Assembly (NCBI GenBank): GCA_009746045.1
Contig: RPFO01001490.1
Span: 1 to 64,000 of the forward strand
Length of the DNA: 64,000 nucleotides
DNA from: Mesostigma viride
Taxonomy: Eukaryota; Streptophyta; Mesostigmatophyceae; Mesostigmatales; Mesostigmataceae
Direction of reading: 5' to 3'
Part shown: positions 50,122 through 60,500 of the stretch, piece by piece
Position numbering within the stretch: position 1 is the first letter of the stretch
How the letters are laid out: each line of letters opens with the position of its first letter
Program-made: the position numbers and the translations under genes
Notes under the pieces: model-generated
Database searches by the model: none
Seen by the model: the letters and a program-made list of their open reading frames with translations, nothing else
What the model was told of the DNA's origin: nothing

Positions 50122-53100
50122 CTACTCAACAGGTCTCTTCTTGGCCAAGTTCGTGAGCCGTTTCTCGACGTCTGTCGGAATGGTCAAGATGGCCTGGCGA
50201 TTGTTAGCTGGGTTGACAACAATGGTGTGTTCGAACCCCGCGTCCATGCACAGGTAGCAATTGACCAAGTTTGGCTGTTCAGCTTGCGCATCGGCGTCCA
50301 TTTTGAACATCGTCGCCATACCCGGAAATCTGTCCCAGTAGCGCACCCCCACCACCCATTGTCCCTTACGGAACAACTCCCTATCGACCTTGCCGTTTCT
50401 GTCGGCCACTCGCCTCACGAAAGTAGCGGCCACCTGATAAGGCTCCTGCAAGACTTCCGCTAGCCAATATGGATGATCTGGATCGTGGGACTCATCACCA
50501 GAGTAGGACTCGACGGCAAAAATGTCTCGCAGCTTCAGTCTCCTTCCCATCATCGTCCTCTCTGCCTGTAGTCTGTTCAGTCGCGTCCCTGCGTGCCCCC
50601 CTTGTCCGTTTGGGTTCCTTTGCACTGGCTCCCCCAGTTTGTGGAGCTTCATCCGAGCACCTCCCACATTCCAGCCGTCCATGTCGGTCCACTCCTTTCG
50701 ACAATCCCACCACCTTTCCTCGGCGCACGCACCGCCACAATAGCAGGAATACTGGCGCAGCATTAAGCGCGTCACATTCGACTTGTCCATGCGCCACCAG
50801 TGCGCCTTCTTCACTCCTTTGATTTCGCCGCGCCCTGGGCTGTAAGGAAGCACCTGCGCGTCGAAGACAAGATTTGCACAAGGGAAAGTTGAAGTTACGA
50901 GACCATCGAGCTAGTTGTGTTTTATTAAGCACTCCTGATCGCCAGGACTCCAAGAACGCCCTAGAAACGACGGCCGGCGTAACTATTCCCTGAACGAGGA
51001 CTGTACACTTAATTACCTCGGGGAACTCGAAGAAGTTACGCCTGGTCGTTGTGGTCCCGCCCACCGCCCCCGACGCCAGATTCTCCACCAACTGGGCGGC
51101 CGTCTGTTTGTCCTGGTTCTCTTCCCTGATGTGCCACCTCCTCAACATGCACTTCACAGTCCCACCAGCTCCATCCACCTCCCCCTTTCCGTGCTGCTCC
51201 CCAAAGTAATTCCACTCAAATGACTCCAGGTGCGGATCCTCCGTCAGCAGCCGGGCCACTTCCGCGATCACATTCCTTGACTTGAACTGCATGGAGCAAT
51301 TGTCCGACCACCCAATGAAGCGCTTCACCTCTACCCCTTCTGACCGTAGTGTCGCCAGGATTTTGAGGATAGCAAAACGGAGGGCCCGCCCGTCCCTTTT
51401 CATTCCGCCCTGTCCGATGAAGTGAAACTCCCTTCTCACGACCTTTCCCGACGCTGGATCCAAGTAGCGCACGATCCAGGGCATAAGGACGAATGTGACT
51501 GGATGCCAATACTGTGCTTGGAGATTGTGATAGGTGTAAGACTGGTAGTTCTCGGCGTAATCTGTGTGGCATACAAGGTCCCCCACCCGCATCCTTGAGA
51601 GACATTCCTTGGAGGCGTCCGCTTGCCACCACGCGTTGAAGCAATGCTGGATGAAGTCCGGCCACTTGTCCACAATTGCCTCCTTTAGCTCCGTTGGTGT
51701 GGACTTGACGTCGACTTGCGTCAATCGCTGCCCACCAGCCTTTGCGATCTCGTCACAGTCGTCCTGCATATGCGCAGTGTGCACATACAGAAAAGACATC
51801 AACTTCGACCCACCAATGACCTGTAGAAAGAAAAAAGACAGGACCTCAGGAAAAATTGAAAAAGAAACGCCTTGGGGCGCAACCACTCCACTAAAAATTA
51901 CCTCTGGCCCAAGAACTTCAGGAAACATTGCAAAAGAAACGCCTTGGGGCGCAACCACTCCACTAAAAATTACCTCTGGCCCAAGAACCGCACCCGGCGG
52001 CACATCCTGCATCTCGTATCTGGTCCATGAAATCAGGTGGTTGGAAGCCTCCTCCCGTTCGCATAACATGAAGTTCCGAATTCCACACTTGGGAGCCAGG
52101 CAAGTGCCCAACACACAAGCCTTACGCCGGATCGAGCAAACCCCCAACTCCTCGCCCAGGTCATGATCGGGCACCCCTTCCTCGTCGTCCAGCACCCTCC
52201 CATGCATGGGCAGATCCTCAAGTTCGCCCTGAAAAGGCTGAACCTGCGGCCGCGACGACCCCACAGACGACCTCGAACCTCCCCCCTCCCTCATCCCCTC
52301 CACCTCACAAGTAAACTTGTTCACCCACTCTGTCGTGTGAGTGGCTTTGAAAATGGAACATGTGGGCACGGACGACCCCACGTCGAGCTGGCTACCATGA
52401 TCGCACGCGTGGCATTCAGGTCCGCACTCGCATCTGGCATGAAAAGTTGCACGAAATTTGGCCAACCCCCCAACCATGGACTGCATGGTAGTGTGGTGCT
52501 GGCATGCGCACAAGTTCCGCATTTTCCACCGCCCCTTGACGCATGCGGGCATATGCTTGCAAAAAGTAGTGTATCCCACATGAACTGTGCTCTTCTGATT
52601 CGTGCGTAGCATTGACATCCCTGCCTCCGTCTCCAAAATCACCTGATTTCCCCCCCTCACACCCTCCTCTCCCTCCCCCCCCCCCCTCCCTACTGTCCAT
52701 CCGCCGCGGTGGCTTCAACTCCGGATGGCGGGAAATGAACACTTCGTAAATCTTCGACTTGGAGACAGTATAGTAGCGCGCACCCTCCGAAAACGCTAGT
52801 GTATGTTTGTAATCCTTTCTGGTCCATTCACAATGAACATCCTTCATGTTCGGAGACGCCCGCGTCAAGTTATCATCCCTCCAGCACGCTTGTATCAGGG
52901 CAATGACTTCCGTCGGAAGCTCGTCTTTCCTCCTCCTCCTCTCTGGCGCACTCATCAAAAGGTCGTCCTCCCCTTCTTCCATTCCATCCCTGTGACCCCG
53001 AACAGTTGCGACAAAGCGCCTGTCAATCCCGAACGCGCGCTCCACAATCCTGTCCGGGACGCCCTCCATTGCCTTCGTAACAAGTCCACACAAGGCCCAC

Positions 53101-53471
53101 CTAAGCCCACGATCCTTCTCAGATGTTCCCAAGTCGCCAAAAGCCTTCTTGATGTTATCCCGAAGAGATTCCGCCCAATTTTCAGGAAGCCCGCCGTCAC
53201 AGTTCTTCCTCTTCTTAATGCCGTTGCTCTCCGCCACCATGGCATTTAGTCTTGAAGCTGCGCAAGACAGAACCTCCGCGCTCATCTCTGGCGTCCTGTG
53301 GTTGTTTGCTTTCACGCGTTCCGCCATGATAGGAAAGATGTCATTGGCAATTTTGTACCCCTTGTTCTCGATGTACTTGTCGCTCCAGAGACCGCGAAGT
53401 GCAGGCTCCCGGTCGTCATTGGACAAGGGACGCGAACCGTCGGAAACGGCCCCCCGCCCCGATCGCGCCAT
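50122..53471 (-). CDS. DDE-type transposase-like protein, three exons
   Basis: Exons 53471-51974, 51820-51017 and 50853-50122; both introns are phase 0, about 1,010 residues. Exon 1 has one break in a long G run near 52680. N terminus: a helix-turn-helix-like region with ELPTEVIALIQACWRDDNLT, then SPNMKDV and KSKIYEVFISRHPELKPPRR. Next comes a Cys/His knuckle region (FCKHMPACVK, LCACQHH) and a Cys-rich stretch (CECGPECHACDH). Exon 2 carries three acidic motifs in DDE order: HTDYAENYQ (Asp about 586), GWSDNCSMQFK (Asp about 672), FGEQHGKGEVDGAGG (Glu about 707). This order recurs in a repeat-encoded family seen in animal genomes (DFSENY, SDG..QYK, E.GHGKG.DG.GG). Exon 3 has a CYCGGACAEERWWDC cluster. 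Predicted role: cutting and joining element DNA in the nucleus; that is inferred from the motifs. Confidence 0.7.
50854..51016 (-). repeat. Transposase intron 2 with one dyad motif
   Basis: 163 bases, GTAATT donor and CGCGCAG acceptor. The motif, read on the minus strand, is GTTACGCCGGCCGTCGTTTC at 50964-50983. Confidence 0.8.
51821..51973 (-). repeat. Transposase intron 1: two tandem 72-bp motif units
   Basis: The unit begins CCAGAG|GTAATTTTTAGTGG, contains GTTGCGCCCCAAGGCGTTTC (+ strand positions 51936-51955 and 51864-51883) and ends TTTCCTGA. The 5' splice site is duplicated with the unit. Because 72 is a multiple of three the intron stays open and would add 51 residues if retained; the acceptor CTTTCTACAG and the phases fit removal. 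Confidence 0.85.
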
Positions 53472-53616
53472 CAGACTTTGGTCAGACGGCAGCTGATTTT
53501 TTTCGCCTCTTAATCCCGCGGCACCGAAAGCCCTGAGGATGAGTAATGATAAATAATCACCATTAAAGACACGACGAAAACGATGGGCATCAAACAAGAA
53601 CGACAAGCGTCATTAA
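53472..53616 (-). promoter_or_regulatory. Probable start region of the transposase gene
   Basis: The frame is open upstream of ATG 53471 to 53606, but an AAAAATCAG acceptor-like site lies 16 bases before the ATG, as at the left cluster, so the shorter start is preferred. No TATA box is evident. Confidence 0.35.
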
Positions 53617-54171
53617 TAACGCCGGCCGGCGCAACTGGATACATGTAAACCATACAAAAGTGATTTTATGAAACACATACAGTTTGTCATTAATAACGAC
53701 GGCCGGCGTAACTCGGGCGCAATTAAAAACCATTAAGAAGCAACTCAGGATATGCAGGCAGAAATCCTTCAGGTGTAAAAAAGATGTACAAACACACTTT
53801 TGGTAATGGGGCCTGATTGCGCAACTGCAAGATACCATTGGAAACGCCGGCCGGCGCAACTGGATGCATGTACATAAACCATACAAAAGTGATTTGCACA
53901 AAACCCCTACAATTTGTCATGAGTAACGACGGCCGGCGTAACTCGGTTGCATTTGAAAACCACAAAGAAGCAACTCAGGTAGTGAAGGCGGAAATCCCAG
54001 AGGTGATAAAATGTTTACCAACACAAAATGTTGATAAGCGTGCAAGCTTTTGCAAGTGCGCGCAAGATACCATTGGAAACGCCGGCCGGCGCAACTGGAA
54101 CACCAAAACAAAAAACTTGATTTGCACGAAACCCATTCAGTTCGTCATGGATAACGACGGCCGGCGCAACT
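53617..54171 (-). repeat. Right tandem array of about 228-bp units carrying the dyad motif
   Basis: Six motif copies at 53617, 53694, 53841, 53923, 54076 and 54151 (+ strand starts). They alternate between GTTGCGCCGGCCGGCGTTTC (at 53617, 53841, 54076) and GTTACGCCGGCCGTCGTTA-type copies when read on the minus strand. Periods are 224-235 bp. Shared words between copies are CAACTGGATACATG/CCATACAAAAGTGATT and AATTTGTCAT. The orientation is opposite to the left array at 611-1020. Confidence 0.85.
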
Positions 54172-56487
54172 TCATGGCACTCACCACTTTCACCAAATGC
54201 CATGTCGCCATTATATTGAGGAAAGCGAAGTATGCCCACTTGAAGCTGTGGTCTGCAGAACATTGACACAAAATATGCATGGTATTTCAAGCAATGAATG
54301 CTATGTGTCAGGCATCAATGTCTTTATTGTATCCAAATGTGGTTAGGACGGAGGTTTACATTGGTTGCTATTTTAAGACAATGGCGTATAACCAAACATT
54401 GCACACACTCAAGAGTGTACTTATGCTGAACTGGAAAGGAACATTAAACCCCAATAAGGTAGATATTTTTCTTTTACATTTTAATTTTTTATATACTACT
54501 TTATATAATATTATATTATATTATATTATATTATGCTATATTATGTTATATGAAATAACATTAAAATTAACATAAAATTAAAATTATATATTAATTATAG
54601 TATATTATATAATTTATATTATATATTATATTCACGATGCTCTGTGTATTAATGACATATCAGACACACCTACATCACATCGCCTTGATGTTTCCGTTGT
54701 ATGGGTCCGGTCGGGCGTTGGTAGCTGGTCGACAACAATTCTACATTTCCTAAAAAAAAATGCGACCGTGCCTACATTCGAAGGCGCGCTGTGGCTGACC
54801 TGAACTATCGGTGAACACCTCGGCGTCACTTGACCGGCCTAGGTTGACATTTCGGCAGAGTAACGCTGCTTAAAGGATCCTTGCGTAGTTCGCGCGATTT
54901 GGCTCTTTATATATGTTTTTGGAGACGACGAGCAAGCATCCGATTGGTCAGCCAATTCCTGTCCAGTCCTCGGACAGTGTCCAATCCGGTGCTTGGGATC
55001 CAGAAAACGTGCTCGAGCCTGGCCACTCTGTCGCGGGCGCCGCGCTAGTGGCGTCGCGCCCAAACCTGACCAGGCCATAGGAAAGGGCGGGGGCGAATGC
55101 AAGAATTATTGTTATATCCTGACCTGTCCTGGGGAAGGTCCGGGGCGAATGCAAGAATTAATATACCTGCGTATGCAACCAACACGGCCGATCCACATAC
55201 ATAATCCGACTGAGCTGGACGGTACGGACCAAATTTCGGTGCAAATTGAGGCCCAAAAGCTATGTCGGCATGGTGCGCGCACCCCTTGCGGTAGGGGCCA
55301 TGGCGACTGCCTTTAGACGAAACGTGACAAATCTGGCACGCGGAAAGCAGAAATGCTCGATTGTTGGAGAAAATTAGTTACTGATTCTAATTTATGGCGG
55401 GATGGTTGCGATCTATAATGTCGCGGGCTTTTTTTCTTTGCCATCGGCAGGGGGGGTCCGGCCTGAATTTCTGTCGGGATGAATAAAGTATATTGGATGC
55501 CTGCCGGGTTGATTGTCGATTGTTGCCAGTTTTGATGGTCGTAAGGAAAGCTAGTTTAATGATGTTTCTAAAGCCGTAAAAATTCCCGCTGCTATCTTTA
55601 CCTTTCCCGTCATTTTGCGGTAAGATAACATTAGCCCTGCGCGATGCGTACTGCCCAACCACTCCATGAAAGGGTGGACTTTCTTGTGCGCCTGGGCACG
55701 AATAAATGCCCGTTATGGTACGTTCTTGTGTTAAACGTCTTAAGCTTGCGTTTTCCTGCTTTCTTACCTCGTTGAGCGTAAGCTTTTTGCCTTCTTTCCG
55801 GCCAGATGCAGCCAGAAAGTTGCGGGTCCTGGCGCTGCATCGCTGGATTCCTGGGTGTCTTTTAGCTAGTTAATCGTCTGTGACGTGGCTGGCTTTCTGC
55901 AGCGCGTGGCCCGCAACCTGTCGGGAAGGTGTAATGCTTTTATTTCCATGCTTCTCTGAAATTTCTTTTGCTTTATAGACAGTTGTGTTCGAGGAAATTC
56001 ACGCGGTCTTCCTAAGCAGCGGCATCATTTTCCCCAGACACTGACGAGCTGGCACCTGTCTCCTAAAGAGAGCGGCTCGTGCTTGTTAGAAAGGAGGCAG
56101 TGTGCATTTTGCGGGACACAATGCTTTGGTGGCACATGCGTCAGGTAGGCTGTTCCAATGGTCTCTTCACCTTTCCCACTGAGTAAATGTTAGCATTTGT
56201 CATGCTAACCAGAGCAGCTAGCCACAGGTTGGCTGGATAAAAAGTCAGCTTATTTTCTCTTTATATACTGCGTGTGTGGTCCTCCACGTGTCCGGCTTGT
56301 TGGGCATTTTGGAAGAGGGTTTATAATGTGTTGTTGGGTGGAACAACTTGGTTGTTGGCACAAAATCACACATTATTAGCCTGAGATAGGCATGACATAT
56401 GCTGCTCAGGCGTGTCGTCCTACCAGCCTTGTTGTTAAGGGTAGACTCACAAGGCTGGCTGTGCCGATGGAGGGGTGGGGCGTGCTA
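54172..56487. other. Spacer without a supported gene
   Basis: 54476-54640 is almost pure A+T (TTATAT/TATAAT words). 55090-55160 has a short direct repeat of GGGCGAATGCAAGAATTA. No reading frame has convincing composition and none of the TEs above is present. Confidence 0.5.
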
Positions 56488-57250
56488 GCCCCCCCCACAC
56501 CCACGCATGCATGCTAGCCCACCCCCACACCCACGCATGCATGCTAGCCCCGGCCCCGGCCCCCCCACACCCACGCATGCATGCTAGCCCCCCCCACACC
56601 CACGCATGCATGCTAGCCCACACTCACACCCACGCATGCATGCTAGCCCACCCCCACACCCACGCATGCATGCTAGCCCCCCACACACCCACGCATGCAT
56701 GCCAGCCCCCCCACACACCCACGCATGCATGACCGCCCCCCCCACACCCACGCATGCATGCTAGCCCACCCCCACACCCACGCATGCATGCTAGCCCCCC
56801 CACACACCCACGCATGGATGCCAGCCCCCACACACACCCACGCATGCATGACAGCCCCCCCACACACCCACGCATGCATGCTAGCCCCCCACACACACCC
56901 ACGCATGCATGCCAGCCCCCATACACACCCACGCATGCATGCCAGCCCCCCCCACACTTACGCATGCATGCTAGCCCCCCACACACACCCACGCATGCAT
57001 GCCAGCCCCCCCCACACCCACGCATGCATGCCAGCCCCCCCCACACTTACGCATGCATGCTAGCCCCCCACACACACCCACGCATGCATGCCAGCCCCCC
57101 CCACACCCACGCATGCAGGCTAGCCCAACCCCACACCCACGCATGCATGCCAGCCCACCCCCACACCCACACGTGCATGCCAGCCCACCCCCACACCCAC
57201 GCATGCATGCCAGCCCACCCCCACACCCACGCGTGCATGCCAGCCCACCC
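56488..57250 (+). repeat. GCATGCATGC-rich minisatellite, unit about 29-34 bp
   Basis: About 24 copies of a unit built from CCCCCCACACCCACGCATGC and ATGCTAGC/ATGCCAGC, with length changes in the C and CA runs. The long ORFs on both strands are by-products of the repeat. GCATGCATGC is self-complementary in every unit. Confidence 0.9.
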
Positions 57251-57526
57251 CTAGCTTGAGCGTGCTTGTAAAGTTTTTGCATGGTTTATTAAAATGAGTG
57301 GAATATGTATTTATTGCATTAAATGTTAATTTTATTGATCATGAATGAAAATGGTCAACATTGCCGAAGTGCCCCTAAATTGCTCAATATTGTGTGCTCA
57401 AGAATTCAATGAGGATTGTCATCATGGAAACCCGCACAAATTCACGATTCCGGGCATGCATGTGAAAGTATCAAGAACAATTTTCAATTAAGAATGGTAT
57501 CTCATTGTTCCATGAATCAATATGAC
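57251..57526 (+). other. Short spacer, old relative of 12060-12310
   Basis: Shares AAGTGCCCCTAAATT, GGGCATGCATGTGAAAGT and AATGGTATCTCATT with the reverse complement of 12080-12300. It directly abuts the satellite array. Confidence 0.6.
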
Positions 57527-60500
57527 TCCATGTACGTAGACAAGCCATGATGACCCCATGGGAGCCTGAATCCTCATCATTAAATACATAAATGCCACCC
57601 ATGTACGTAGACGGGCCATGATGACACCAATGGAGCCTGAATCCTCATCATTAATTACATAAATGCCAACCATGTACATACACGGGCAATGATGACACCA
57701 TGGGAGCCTGAATCCTCATCATTAATTACATAAATGCCAACCATGTACGTAGGCCAGCCATGATGACACTGTGGGAGCCTGAATCCTCATCATTAATTTC
57801 ATACATGCCAACAACACGTAGACGGGCCATAATGACACCACGGGAGCCTGAATCCTGATCATTTTTTTTCTTTGACATCCATGTACGTAGGCCAGCCATG
57901 ATGACACCATGGGAGCCTGAATCCTCATCATTTTTTTTCTGAGACATCCATGTACGTAGGCCAGCCATGATGACACCATGGGAGCCTGAATCCTCATCAT
58001 TTTTTTTCTGAGACATCCATGTACGTAGGCCAGCCATGATGACACCATGGGAGCCTGAATCCTCATCATTAAATACATACATGCCATCCATGTACGTAGA
58101 CAGGCCATGACATCTGACACCATGGGAGCCTGAATCCTCATCATTTACTATTCCTTGACATCCATGTACGTAGACGGGCCATGATGACACCATGGGAGCC
58201 TGAATCCTCTTCATTTTTTTTCTTTGACATCCATGTACATACGTAGGCCAGCCATGATGACACCAATGGAGCCTGAATCCTCATCATTAATTACATACAT
58301 AAATGCCATGATCATCAATGACCCCATGGGAGCCTGAATCCTCATCATTAAATACATAAATGCCACGGTCCATGTACGTAGACGGGCCATGATGACACCA
58401 ATGGAGCCTGAATCCTCATCATTAATTACATAAATGCCAACCATGTACATACACGGGCAATGATGACACCATGGGAGCCTGAATCCTCATCATTAATTAC
58501 ATAAATGCCAACCATGTACGTAGGCCAGCCATGATGACACTATGGGAGCCTGAATCCTCATCATTCATTTCATACATGCCAACAACACGTAGACGGGCCA
58601 TAATGACACCACGGGAGCCTGAATCCTCATCATTTTTTTTTCTTTGACATCCATGTACGTAGGCCAGCCATGATGACACCATGGGAGCCTGAATCCTCAT
58701 CATTTTTTTTTGAGACATCCATGTACGTAGGCCAGCCATGATGACACCATGGGAGCCTGAATCCTCATCATTAAATACATACATGCCATCCATGTACGTA
58801 GACAGGCCATGATGACACCATGGGAGCCTGAATCCTCATCATTTACTATTCCTTGACATCCATGTACGTAGACGGGCCATGATGACACCATGGGAGCCTG
58901 AATCCTCATCATTTTTTTTTCTTTGACATCCATGTACATACGTAGGCCAGCCATGATGACACCAATGGAGCCTGAATTCTCATCATTAATTACATACATG
59001 CCATCCATGTACGTAGACAGGCCATGACATCTGACACCATGGGAGCCTGAATCCTCATCATTTACTATTCCTTGACATCCATGTACGTAGACGGGCCATG
59101 ATGACACCATGGGAGCCTGAATCCTCATCATTTTTTTTTCTTTGACATCCATGTACATACGTAGGCCAGCCATGATGACACCAATGGAGCCTGAATCCTC
59201 ATCATTAATTACATACATAAATGCCAACCATGTACATACACGGGCAATGATGACACCAATGGAGCCTGAATCCTCATCATTAATTACATAAATGGCAACC
59301 ATGTACATACACGGGCAATGATGACACCATGGGAGCCTGAATCCTCATCATTTTTTTTTTCTTTGACATCCATGTACATACGTAGGCCAGCCATGATGAC
59401 ACCAATGGAGCCTGAATCCTCATCATTAATTACATACATGCCATCCATGTACGTAGACAAGCCATGATGACCCCATGGGAGCCTGAATCCTCATCATTAA
59501 TTACATACATGCCATCCATGTACGTAGACAGGCCATGATGACACCATGGGAGCCTGAATCCTCATCATTTACTATTCCTTGACATCCATGTACGTAGGCC
59601 AGCCATGGAGACACCATGGGAGCCTGAATCCTCCTCATTAATTACATAAATGCCAACCATGTACGTAGACAAGCCATGATGACCCCATGGGAGCCTGAAT
59701 CCTCATCATTAATTACATAAATGCCATCCATGTACGTAGACGGGCCATGATGACACCATGGGAGCCTGAATCCTCATCATTTACTATTCCTTGACATCCA
59801 TGTACGTAGGCCAGCCATGGAGACACCATGGGAGCCTGAATCCTCCTCATTAATTACATAAATGCCAACCATGTACGTAGACAAGCCATGATGACCCATG
59901 GGAGCCTGAATCCTCATCATTAATTACATAAATGCCATCCATGTAAGTAGACGGGCCATGATGACACCATGGGAGCCTGAATCCTCCTCATTAATTACAT
60001 AAATGCCAACCATGTACGTAGACAAGCCATGATGACACCATGGGAGCCTGAATCCTCATCATTAATTACATAAATGCCATCCATGTACGTAGACGGGCCA
60101 TGATGACACCATGGGAGCCTGAATCCTCATCATTAATTACATAAATGCCAACCATGTACGTAGGCCAGCCATGGAGACACCATGGGAGCCTGAATCCTCA
60201 TCATTAATTACATACATGCCAACAATGTAGGTAGACAAGCCATGATGACACCATGGGAGCCTGAATCCTCATCATTTATTTTATGAGACATCCATGTACG
60301 TAGGCCAGCCATGATGACACCATGGGAGCCTGAATCCTCATCATTTCTTTTTCTTTGACATCCATGTACGTAGGCCAGCCATGATGACACCATGGGAGCC
60401 TGAATCCTCCTCATTAATTACATACATGCCATCCATGTACGTAGACGGGCCATGATGACACCATGGGAGCCTGAATCCTCATCATTTACTATTCCTTGAC

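Noticed and set aside
51035-51055. Dyad motif copy in transposase exon 2
   Set aside because: GTTACGCCTGGTCGTTGTGG keeps the left half only and encodes part of the conserved frame; treated as chance.
56475-57282. Several long ORFs on both strands of the minisatellite
   Set aside because: All are periodic products of the 29-34-bp unit, such as HACMLAPPHT-type repeats.
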